Positions 54,979 to 61,993 of a stretch of 64,000 nt of DNA are shown one piece after another (the stretch's first letter is position 1; every line of letters begins with the position of its first letter). The position numbers and the translations under genes were made by a program. The notes under the pieces are model-generated. The model was not told the origin of the DNA, searched no databases, and worked only from the letters and a program-made list of their open reading frames with translations. The DNA comes from Vibrio plantisponsor (GTDB lineage Bacteria > Pseudomonadota > Gammaproteobacteria > Enterobacterales > Vibrionaceae): NCBI RefSeq assembly GCF_013041605.1, contig NZ_JABEQC010000002.1, positions 186,001 to 250,000 on the forward strand, in the 5' to 3' direction.

Positions 54979-55026
54979 TTTACAATTGGCTACCATTTTT
55001 TTGTGATTTTGTAATTTAATTACAAA
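54979..55026 (+). promoter_or_regulatory. Predicted yhcC promoter with a 19-bp dyad operator-like site
   Basis: TTTACA (54979-54984) and TGTGAT (55002-55007) are 17 bases apart. Immediately downstream, 55008-55026 is a perfect dyad TTTGTAATTTAATTACAAA (8 + 3 + 8), which would cover the transcription start, a typical place for a repressor site. The binding protein is not known. Confidence 0.5.
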
Positions 55027-55066
55027 GATCGCATTGAGAACTATTTGCATCTATTTTGGTACCCAT

Positions 55067-55999
55067 ATGCAGTTACATGAGTTAGTTAATACCATTGGTC
55101 AGGATCTCCAAAGGCGTTATGGAGAGCGCGTTCACAAGCTGACTTTACATGGTGGTTTCAGTTGTCCTAACCGTGATGGCACCATTGGCCGCGGGGGTTG
55201 TACATTCTGCAATGTGGCCTCGTTTGCGGATGAAGAGACGCAAATCCAAAGTATTGAAGAACAATTAAAAGATCGCGCAGGAGAAATTCACCGTGCTCGC
55301 AAATATCTCGCTTATTTTCAGGCGTATACCAGCACTTATGCTGAAGTTCAGACCTTGAAGAACATGTACGAGCAGGCGTTAAAAGCTGCGGATATTGTCG
55401 GCTTATGTGTTGGAACTCGACCAGATTGCGTACCTGATGCTGTCCTTGAACTGCTCGCAGGTTATGTACAACAAGGGTATGAAATTTGGTTGGAACTGGG
55501 CTTGCAAACCGCGAATAACCAAACCTTGAAACACATTAATCGAGGTCATGACTTCGAATGCTACTCGCAGATCACTGAGCGAGCACGAGCGTTGGGGATT
55601 AAGGTCTGTACGCACTTAATTGTTGGCCTGCCCAAAGAGACCCGTGACGACAATATTGAAACCCTGAAAAAAGTTCTGGAAGTGGGTACTGACGGCATCA
55701 AACTGCATGGTTTGCATATTGTCGAAGGCAGCACAATGGCTAAAGCTTGGCGCGCTGGTAGATTAGAAGCGCCAACGCTGGAAGAGTATGTAGCTATTGC
55801 TAGTGAGATGATTCGTTTAACACCGCCAGATGTGGTTTATCACCGAGTTTCTTCCGCAGCGCGCAGACCAACCTTGTTATCTCCGTTGTGGTGTGAAAAC
55901 CGCTGGCTCGCGATGACAGAAATTGGCAGAGCATTAGATAAAGAGGGGGCGCAAGGCTCTCTTATTGGTCAGCCTTTTCATTATCAAACTGTCCGTTAA
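55067..55999 (+). CDS. yhcC: TIGR01212 family radical SAM protein YhcC
   Basis: A 310-residue radical S-adenosylmethionine protein. The cluster cysteines are Cys33, Cys45 and Cys48 (CPNRDGTIGRGGCTFC), the widely spaced pattern of this Elp3-like subfamily. Further blocks CVGTRPDCVPDAVL, WLELGLQTA and IKLHGLHIVEGS match E. coli YhcC. Function is not established. ATG 55067 (MQLHELVNTIGQDL) gives the family start. As in E. coli, it lies between the gltB side and arcB. Confidence 0.93.
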   Translation: MQLHELVNTIGQDLQRRYGERVHKLTLHGGFSCPNRDGTIGRGGCTFCNVASFADEETQIQSIEEQLKDRAGEIHRARKYLAYFQAYTSTYAEVQTLKNMYEQALKAADIVGLCVGTRPDCVPDAVLELLAGYVQQGYEIWLELGLQTANNQTLKHINRGHDFECYSQITERARALGIKVCTHLIVGLPKETRDDNIETLKKVLEVGTDGIKLHGLHIVEGSTMAKAWRAGRLEAPTLEEYVAIASEMIRLTPPDVVYHRVSSAARRPTLLSPLWCENRWLAMTEIGRALDKEGAQGSLIGQPFHYQTVR

Positions 56000-56145
56000 T
56001 TTCCCTCATTCCAATGGAAAAGAGCGGAACTTTTATCAGTAACCCTTGATCAGTTCAAATTCTTCAAAGACGAGTGACTTCTTTGGCTGACTCTTGGCAT
56101 GGAAACAGGCTAGACTACGGCTAATTCATTCCTGTGGAGTTATGA

Positions 56146-58491
56146 ATGAAACCAATGAAAAATCTCGCCCAGTACTACGTGGATCTGCTAGTCAAACTGG
56201 GTATTTTGCGTTTCTCTATTTTACTGGCACTTGCTTTAGTTGCTCTGGCCGTGGTCGTTCAGGTCGGTATTACTCTTGCCCTTAATGGCTATGTTGATGA
56301 TATCGATATTCTGAGATCGGTGTTCTTTGGTCTTATCATCACCCCTTGGGCTGTGTACTTTCTTTCCGTGGTCGTTGATCAGTTGGAAGAGTCACGTCAG
56401 CGTCTCTCCAAACTGGTTTCCAAGCTCAAAGACATGCGTTCACGAGATCAAGAGCTGAACCATAAGCTCCAGCAGAACATTGTTAAGCTGAATCAAGAGA
56501 TCGAAGAGCGTATTAAAGCGGAAGAAGCGCGTGAAGAAGCCATGGTCGATCTAGAAACCGAGGTTTTTCAACGTGAAAAAACACAGGTTGAGCTTGCCGA
56601 GCGGACGGCTCTGTTACGTTCATTCATCGATGCTTCTCCTGACTTGATCTATTACCGAAACGCAAAAGGTGAATTCTCCGGTTGTAACCGAGCCATGGAA
56701 GAACTGACTGGCAAAAGAGAAAGTGAGCTGGTTGGTTTAACCCCATGGGATGTTTACCGTAAAGAGATTGCTCAGTCGATTGTTGAAACCGATCAACGCG
56801 TATTCAAAGACAATCGCGCTATCACTTATGAGCAGTGGCTGGAATATCCAGATGGCCACAAAAACTATTTCGAGCTGCGTAAAGTACCGTTTTACAGTAA
56901 AGATGGGCGTCACTTAGGTCTGGTTGGCTTTGGTCGTGATATCACTGAACGCAAACGCCACGAAGAGTCTTTGGAAAAAGCCAGCCGAGATAAAACCACA
57001 TTTATCTCGACCATCAGCCATGAGTTACGCACACCTCTCAATGGTATTGTCGGTTTAAGCCGGATGCTGCTGGATACGCCAATGACGCCAGAGCAGCGCA
57101 AACACATGCAAACCATTAATGTAAGTGCTGTCACCTTGGGTAATATCTTTAACGATATTATCGATATGGATAAGTTTGACCGTCGCAAGCTAGAGTTATT
57201 CCCTGCACCTTTGAACTTTGAAGAATTTGTTGTCGAGCTAGAAAGCTTGTCAGCACTGATGGCGGAGCAGAAAGGTCTGCGCTTTGATTTAGAACGATTA
57301 ACGGATTTACCTGAACTCGTCAGTGTGGATGCAACGCGACTGCGCCAAGTTCTTTGGAACTTGATCAGCAACGCAATGAAATTCACCAAAGAGGGTGGAG
57401 TAGTGATGAACGTCAGTGCGGATATCGAAGATGGTATGGCACATATCACTATGGATATTGAAGATACGGGGATTGGTATTCCTGAATCGGAACTCGATAA
57501 GATTTTCGCTATGTACTATCAGGTGAAGTCTGGCGAGGATAACTTACACGCAGTCGGTACAGGTATCGGTCTTGCGGTATCGCGTCAGTTGGTTAATTTA
57601 ATGGGCGGTGATATTACCGTAAGCAGTGAAGAGGGCTTTGGCAGTACTTTTACGGTGTCGATCAGTGTTCCTTTGGTCGAAGCATCCGAAGTGAAGAAGG
57701 CTCCGGAGGCTGTTCAGCGCAGTTTGAATATCTTCATGGTGGAAGACATTGAACTCAACGTCACCGTTGCTCGTTCATTGCTTGAAAGTCTTGGTCATAA
57801 GGTGACTGTTGCCATGACAGGACAAGCTGCGATCGATACTTTCAAACCTGAACTGTATGACTTGGTCTTCTTGGATATTCAGCTTCCTGATATGACGGGC
57901 TTTGATATTGCGCAGTACTACCGCAGCCACTATCAAGAGCTTCCACCGTTGGTGGCGTTGACCGCTAACGTACTTAAAGACCGATCTGAATATCTTGAAA
58001 AAGGCATGGATGATGCGATAAGTAAGCCACTGTCGGTTTCAGCTGTTCAGGACGTGATAAGCAAGGTCACAATGAATCCTCTGCAAACAACAGACGAGGC
58101 AAAACCTATGGAAAAACACATTGAAGGCAACGACGATCTTTATGTTCGACTGCTTGATCTCGATATGCTGACTTCTTACGTTGATATTGTTGGGCAGAAG
58201 CCTGTGCTTGATAGCATTAAGATGTTTGAAGAGATGATGCCAAGTTATATCGAAGTATTGGACTCCAACATGGTGGCGAAAGATCAAGACGGGATTGTTT
58301 CTGAAGCGCATAAGATAAAAGGCGCAGCAGGGTCTATAGGTTTAAAACACATTCAAAGTGTGGCGCAAAAAGCACAATCGCCAGAAGCACCTGCTTGGTG
58401 GGAAAACATAACCGATTGGGTTGAGGAAATTAAAAATGAATACCTCAACGATATTGAAGTACTCAAACAGTGGTTGGAACAAAGGAAATAA
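56146..58491 (+). CDS. arcB: Aerobic respiration control hybrid sensor kinase ArcB
   Basis: A 781-residue hybrid kinase sensing quinone redox state. Order: two transmembrane helices (about 22-45, 58-77), coiled-coil linker (78-150), PAS domain (about 153-270), HisKA/ATPase (His292 in SHELRTP), receiver (Asp577 in DLVFLDIQLPDM) and HPt (His722 in AHKIKGAAGS). The only cysteine is Cys180, matching E. coli Cys180; E. coli Cys241 is replaced by tyrosine (HKNYFELRK). Otherwise similar along its length to E. coli ArcB. Its response regulator arcA is convergent, 0.6 kb away. Confidence 0.97.
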   Translation: MKPMKNLAQYYVDLLVKLGILRFSILLALALVALAVVVQVGITLALNGYVDDIDILRSVFFGLIITPWAVYFLSVVVDQLEESRQRLSKLVSKLKDMRSRDQELNHKLQQNIVKLNQEIEERIKAEEAREEAMVDLETEVFQREKTQVELAERTALLRSFIDASPDLIYYRNAKGEFSGCNRAMEELTGKRESELVGLTPWDVYRKEIAQSIVETDQRVFKDNRAITYEQWLEYPDGHKNYFELRKVPFYSKDGRHLGLVGFGRDITERKRHEESLEKASRDKTTFISTISHELRTPLNGIVGLSRMLLDTPMTPEQRKHMQTINVSAVTLGNIFNDIIDMDKFDRRKLELFPAPLNFEEFVVELESLSALMAEQKGLRFDLERLTDLPELVSVDATRLRQVLWNLISNAMKFTKEGGVVMNVSADIEDGMAHITMDIEDTGIGIPESELDKIFAMYYQVKSGEDNLHAVGTGIGLAVSRQLVNLMGGDITVSSEEGFGSTFTVSISVPLVEASEVKKAPEAVQRSLNIFMVEDIELNVTVARSLLESLGHKVTVAMTGQAAIDTFKPELYDLVFLDIQLPDMTGFDIAQYYRSHYQELPPLVALTANVLKDRSEYLEKGMDDAISKPLSVSAVQDVISKVTMNPLQTTDEAKPMEKHIEGNDDLYVRLLDLDMLTSYVDIVGQKPVLDSIKMFEEMMPSYIEVLDSNMVAKDQDGIVSEAHKIKGAAGSIGLKHIQSVAQKAQSPEAPAWWENITDWVEEIKNEYLNDIEVLKQWLEQRK

Positions 58492-58492
58492 A

Positions 58493-58954
58493 ATGAAAAA
58501 ACTTGCTCTCGCTTTATTAGCTCTGACAATGGCTGCATGTACTTCTCAGACTTCTAATCACGAAAATATTAACTGGAAACAGGGTAATCTTGCTGCGTTA
58601 TCTGAGACTGACATCCAGCTTAAAAGTAATCTGTGGACAGACAAGATGCCTAAAGTTGATGGAACGTCTGAGAGCCAACCTCTCAACGGTACTTTGATGC
58701 TAGACACTTCTGGTGAACTGTCAGCGGAACTTGTTGTTGAAATGGTGGTTATCAAGCAGAAAGACAATACTTGGATTGTTCAAGGCGATGAGACTGAACT
58801 GAGAACATTAAGTGAAAACCTTTGGGAAGTGGTGTTCGCAACAGAGATCCCTGTGGATGTTGAAAAGAGCGTTCATGTGGCTTTAGAGCTTAGTGATAAC
58901 AACGGAGACGTTTGGCTGGTGGAACGTAATGTCACGATTGATAAGGTCTACTGA
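58493..58954 (+). CDS. Small lipoprotein of unknown function downstream of arcB
   Basis: A 153-residue predicted lipoprotein: signal MKKLALALLALTMAAC with lipobox Cys16, then a periplasmic region rich in beta-type alternation with no family I recognise. It starts one base after the arcB stop (TAAAATG), behind AAGGAAA, so it is almost certainly cotranscribed with arcB. A longer open frame reaches into arcB but lacks the signal. Whether it acts with ArcB is unknown. Confidence 0.85.
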   Translation: MKKLALALLALTMAACTSQTSNHENINWKQGNLAALSETDIQLKSNLWTDKMPKVDGTSESQPLNGTLMLDTSGELSAELVVEMVVIKQKDNTWIVQGDETELRTLSENLWEVVFATEIPVDVEKSVHVALELSDNNGDVWLVERNVTIDKVY

Positions 58955-59024
58955 ACGGTTCGATAAGGTTAATTCACAGAATTTCCCATTCTGAATAAAA
59001 ACCAAATTGCCAACCCAAGACACA

Positions 59025-59054
59025 ATAAAAAAGCCCCAAATAGGGGCTTTTTTT
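59025..59054. terminator. Bidirectional terminator between arcB operon and arcA
   Basis: AAAAAAGCCCC pairs with GGGGCTTTTTT around AAATA (59027-59053), giving a T run on both strands between the convergent arcB-lipoprotein and arcA genes. Confidence 0.92.
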
Positions 59055-59084
59055 GCATTCTTTAGTAGTAAGAACAGCGTGGGC

Positions 59085-59801
59085 TTATTCTTCTAAGTCG
59101 CCACAGAAACGGTAACCTTCACCGTGAATTGTTGCGATGATTTCTGGAGTACCAGACACTGACTCAAAGTGTTTACGGATACGACGAATCGTTACGTCTA
59201 CAGTACGGTCATGTGGTTTCAACTCACGGCCTGTCATCTTCTTAAGAAGATCAGCACGAGTTTGGATCTTGCCTGGATTTTCACAGAAATGCAGTAGTGC
59301 ACGGAATTCTGAACGAGGCAGTTTGTAACCATCACCACTTGGGCTAACCAGTGAACGGCTATTAATATCTAGTACCCAACCGTTGAATTCGTATTTCTCA
59401 ACAGAGCGTTTCTCATCTTGAGTTACGCCAGTGTTCATTGAACGGCTTAGTAGATTACGAGCACGAATAGTTAGTTCACGAGGGTTGAATGGCTTAGTGA
59501 TGTAATCATCTGCACCGATTTCTAGACCAAGGATTTTATCTACTTCGTTGTCGCGACCAGTCAAAAACATTAAAGCAACATCAGCTTGCTCACGAAGCTC
59601 ACGAGCTAGCAACAAACCGTTTTTACCCGGTAAGTTGATATCCATGATCACTAGGTTGATGTTGTTGTCAGATAGTTCATGGTGCATTTCTTCACCGTTA
59701 CTAGCTTCAAAAACATCGTATCCCTCGGCTTCAAAAATACTCTTTAGAGTGTTACGAGTAACTTGCTCGTCTTCAACGATAAGAATCTGCGGGGTTTGCA
59801 T
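59085..59801 (-). CDS. arcA: Redox response regulator ArcA
   Basis: A 238-residue OmpR-family regulator. The receiver domain has the phosphoacceptor Asp54 ([13 protein letters not shown]), Asp10/11 pocket residues and Lys in TKPF; the C-terminal winged helix ends [18 protein letters not shown] and [14 protein letters not shown], as in E. coli ArcA. It represses aerobic metabolism when phosphorylated by ArcB; petABC upstream in the window is a plausible target by analogy. It is transcribed from a long leader (about 190 bases). Confidence 0.98.
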   Translation of the reverse strand: MQTPQILIVEDEQVTRNTLKSIFEAEGYDVFEASNGEEMHHELSDNNINLVIMDINLPGKNGLLLARELREQADVALMFLTGRDNEVDKILGLEIGADDYITKPFNPRELTIRARNLLSRSMNTGVTQDEKRSVEKYEFNGWVLDINSRSLVSPSGDGYKLPRSEFRALLHFCENPGKIQTRADLLKKMTGRELKPHDRTVDVTIRRIRKHFESVSGTPEIIATIHGEGYRFCGDLEE

Positions 59802-59942
59802 TGGCGGTACCTAAACTTGTGAAAAATTTGTGCTAATAGAACTCATTCTAGGCAAAAACATAACATAGGGTAATTTGATGTTAACAATAAAACTTAATTT
59901 ATGTAAAAAATCTACTCTCGGGTTGCCCGCCATCCGTGGAAC

Positions 59943-59999
59943 ACTAGTCTATGAGGAATCCGATACCTCTTTGGTTCTACTAGTCTTTGAGCCGGATTC
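59943..59999 (-). repeat. Direct and inverted repeats in the arcA leader
   Basis: ACTAGTCTATGAG (59943-59955) and ACTAGTCTTTGAG (59979-59991) are direct repeats, 12 of 13 identical, 36 bases apart. GAATCCG (59956-59962) and CGGATTC (59993-59999) are a perfect inverted pair. Together they can fold near the 5' end of the predicted arcA mRNA. No known motif was recognised. Confidence 0.45.
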
Positions 60000-60024
60000 T
60001 ATAATGTTAACAGCATGCTAACAA
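59996..60024 (-). promoter_or_regulatory. Predicted arcA promoter with ArcA-like repeats
   Basis: On the minus strand TTGTTA (60024-60019) and TAGAAT (60001-59996) are 17 bases apart, start near 59988. The plus-strand hexamers GTTAAC (60006), GCTAAC (60017) and GTTAAT (60034) overlap it; GTTAA-type repeats about 11 bases apart are the usual ArcA recognition pattern, which suggests autoregulation. Confidence 0.5.
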
Positions 60025-60052
60025 CGGCCAAATGTTAATTCCAATCACTTTG

Positions 60053-60066
60053 TTGATTTACATCAA
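60053..60066. promoter_or_regulatory. Perfect FNR-type site between arcA and the DUF3293 gene
   Basis: TTGATTTACATCAA matches the FNR consensus TTGAT-N4-ATCAA at every fixed position. Its centre lies about 71.5 bases upstream of the predicted arcA start and about 60 bases before the DUF3293 ATG, so it could act on either gene. Confidence 0.7.
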
Positions 60067-60122
60067 TTGTTAGAATGTAACAGATATTAAAACTAATGAC
60101 GAGATGTAACACCAGTAACCTC

Positions 60123-60509
60123 ATGAAAATAAATGCAAACCTTTGGCAAGCTTATTCCAACGTCAAATTTGATCTTCAACATAAAATGGCCTTTGAAAAC
60201 TGCGCCATCATTACCGCATGGAACCCTGAAAGTGATAAGTTGTCAGAATATGAGAATTGCGTAAATAATCAACGTTTACAGAATGAGCTGATTGGTTATG
60301 ATTGGTGTTCTGTTCGCGTTGGTGATCCAGAGTTTTATTGGTTTGAAGAAAGTTTTGCCGTGAATATGCCTTTGGATAAGGCGTTAGCGCTCGGCAGAGT
60401 TTATAGGCAGAATGCCATTTATTACGTGTGTAACAACATGCTTTATTTACATTCCTGTAAGGGAGAACTACGGGAATGCTTAGGGGATTTCAATTTATTC
60501 AAACTGTAA
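60123..60509 (+). CDS. DUF3293 domain-containing protein
   Basis: A 128-residue protein with the DUF3293 pattern: ITAWNPESDKLSEYENCVNNQ in the N-terminal half and ALALGRVYRQNAIYYV in the C-terminal half. The function is unknown. ATG 60123 was chosen; an ATG at 60096 is in frame and would add nine residues, and neither has a clear ribosome binding site. It is divergent from arcA and shares with it a perfect FNR-type site. Confidence 0.8.
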   Translation: MKINANLWQAYSNVKFDLQHKMAFENCAIITAWNPESDKLSEYENCVNNQRLQNELIGYDWCSVRVGDPEFYWFEESFAVNMPLDKALALGRVYRQNAIYYVCNNMLYLHSCKGELRECLGDFNLFKL

Positions 60510-60582
60510 CCCAAAAGAGGTTATTCCCCTTTAGAGCCTAATTATTTTTTGAAATTACAATTACGAGAATCATGGAGGAACG

Positions 60583-61068
60583 ATGAAAGATATCACACCG
60601 GATATATGTGATCGCTACGAGTCACAGGTGACTTTACTCGACTTACCTTTGCAAAATTACGGTATGAGAAGCAGTTTCTGGGGAGAGATAGTGACAGTTC
60701 GTTGCTATCACGACAATTCAAAAGTTCGTGAAGTTTTGAGTCAGAACGGTAAGGGTAAAGTTCTAGTGGTGGATGGACACGGATCTCGCCGCAAAGCACT
60801 GATGGGAGATCAGGTCGCTATGATGGCGATTGATAACGGTTGGGAAGGCGTGATTATCTACGGCGCAGTTCGAGACGTTGTCGCACTTTCGCAAATGGAT
60901 TTAGGAATAAAAGCACTAGATGCTTGCCCATTTAAAACTGAGAAACGAGGCGTAGGTAAAGTGAACGTTGCCCTGACTATGCACAATCAAATGGTGTTGC
61001 CGGGTGATTATATCTATGCCGACTGGAATGGAATCTTACTCTCTAAGCATGCGCTTGATTTAAGTTAA
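60583..61068 (+). CDS. rraA: RraA family protein (possible RNase E activity regulator)
   Basis: A 161-residue protein of the RraA/MenG-like fold. The ring-forming core is visible: [32 protein letters not shown] and [14 protein letters not shown]. In E. coli RraA binds RNase E and slows RNA decay. This protein differs from E. coli RraA at many positions (for example [10 protein letters not shown] against GGRSSFGGQI), and vibrios can carry more than one copy, so it may be a second paralogue rather than the orthologue. The stop overlaps the convergent gene by 4 bases. Confidence 0.8.
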   Translation: MKDITPDICDRYESQVTLLDLPLQNYGMRSSFWGEIVTVRCYHDNSKVREVLSQNGKGKVLVVDGHGSRRKALMGDQVAMMAIDNGWEGVIIYGAVRDVVALSQMDLGIKALDACPFKTEKRGVGKVNVALTMHNQMVLPGDYIYADWNGILLSKHALDLS

Positions 61069-61556
61069 AAACGAAATCCTAAACCCACTTCAACACCTTG
61101 TTGCCACTCTTGATAGCCAAGAGTGGCATGCAAATCTAAATCATCAGAAAGCTGTAATCGGCTGGACAGTTCTGCTCCAATATTTGAGGTTTTCTCACTG
61201 TTTTTATCCGAAAAATAGGATTGTACTGAACTGCTTAATGTGACTTTTTCAGTCAGCTGGTAGCTAACGCCACTGAGCAACCCATTCTCTCTAAAACTGT
61301 TGTTGCCTGAGTAAGATTGGTTGATGCGGGCGCCGACATAAATATCAATGTCGTTGAATATCGCATAGGCGTATCCACCATCAATGTTGATATCCCAACC
61401 ACCCAATTCATCTCTGTTTTGTTCGCTGGTTATCTGTTCACTTGTTAGAAACAATCGATGTGGAGAATCCTTCTGCATGGAAGGCAGAGTAGGAAGTTGT
61501 TCGGAGTGAGCACTAAAAACAATGAGCATGCAGGTAATACCAAGACTAAGTCTCAT
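61065..61556 (-). CDS. Small exported protein, probably outer-membrane beta-barrel
   Basis: A 163-residue precursor with a Sec signal peptide ([18 protein letters not shown]). After a short linker, alternating amphipathic strands appear ([62 protein letters not shown]) and the chain ends in GLGFRF with the C-terminal phenylalanine recognised by the Bam machinery. About eight strands would fit. No family recognised. A very strong AAGGGGG ribosome binding site precedes the ATG. It lies between rraA and the thr operon. Confidence 0.78.
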   Translation of the reverse strand: MRLSLGITCMLIVFSAHSEQLPTLPSMQKDSPHRLFLTSEQITSEQNRDELGGWDINIDGGYAYAIFNDIDIYVGARINQSYSGNNSFRENGLLSGVSYQLTEKVTLSSSVQSYFSDKNSEKTSNIGAELSSRLQLSDDLDLHATLGYQEWQQGVEVGLGFRF

Positions 61557-61764
61557 GATATCCCCCTTGTAGTTATAAATTTTTTAAATGACTTTTCCAC
61601 TGCGCTTTACAAAGTCTAGGTGCAAAAAGCATTGTCGGTAGGAGAGTTGTTAGAGTATTTGGTTATTTGCTTAGTCGGTTTTGTTTGCTCAAATAATGAT
61701 TGTTGATTTTTTAGAGACTTAGCTAACTAATCAGAATGAAACATAAAAAAAAACTACTTTTTCG
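61557..61764. other. Region between the small exported protein gene and the thr promoter
   Basis: About 210 AT-rich bases that must hold the promoter of the minus-strand gene. No convincing promoter pair, operator or RNA structure was recognised. Confidence 0.35.
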
Positions 61765-61793
61765 TTGACTATGCGATAAAAAATAGGTTAAAC
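61765..61793 (+). promoter_or_regulatory. Possible thr operon promoter
   Basis: TTGACT (61765-61770) and TTAAAC (61788-61793), 17 bases apart. The -35 is good, the -10 weak. Start near 61800, 32 bases before the leader peptide. Confidence 0.5.
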
Positions 61794-61831
61794 GTAGGGG
61801 TAAGCAAACACACAAACGAAGTAAGATTTCT

Positions 61832-61909
61832 ATGTTTAATAACAGCCTAGTAATGATGACAACCACCATTATTATTACCGACATTACGCGTGTTGGGGCA
61901 GGCTGCTAA
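61832..61909 (+). CDS. thrL: thr operon leader peptide
   Basis: A 25-codon leader peptide beginning MFNNSLVMMTTTIIITDITR. It contains five threonine and four isoleucine codons, with the runs TTT and III adjacent, as expected for attenuation by charged threonyl- and isoleucyl-tRNA. It is followed 17 bases later by the attenuator terminator and then thrA. Too short for usual ORF calling but unmistakable by content and position. Confidence 0.95.
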   Translation: MFNNSLVMMTTTIIITDITRVGAGC

Positions 61910-61926
61910 GCGTAAAATTTACAAAG

Positions 61927-61962
61927 AAGGCCTGTATCCCCCACCGATACAGGCCTTTTTTT
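61927..61962 (+). terminator. thr attenuator terminator
   Basis: A perfect 12-bp stem, AAGGCCTGTATC with GATACAGGCCTT, loop CCCCACC, followed by seven T. It lies between thrL and thrA, so transcription continues into thrA only when the leader ribosome stalls. Confidence 0.95.
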
Positions 61963-61993
61963 ATGCCTATTTTTAATGACTTGGAGTAAAGGG

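Noticed and set aside
56910..57449. Minus-strand frame of 179 residues opposite arcB.
   Set aside because: Shadow of the strongly supported arcB frame; no family features and no ribosome binding site.
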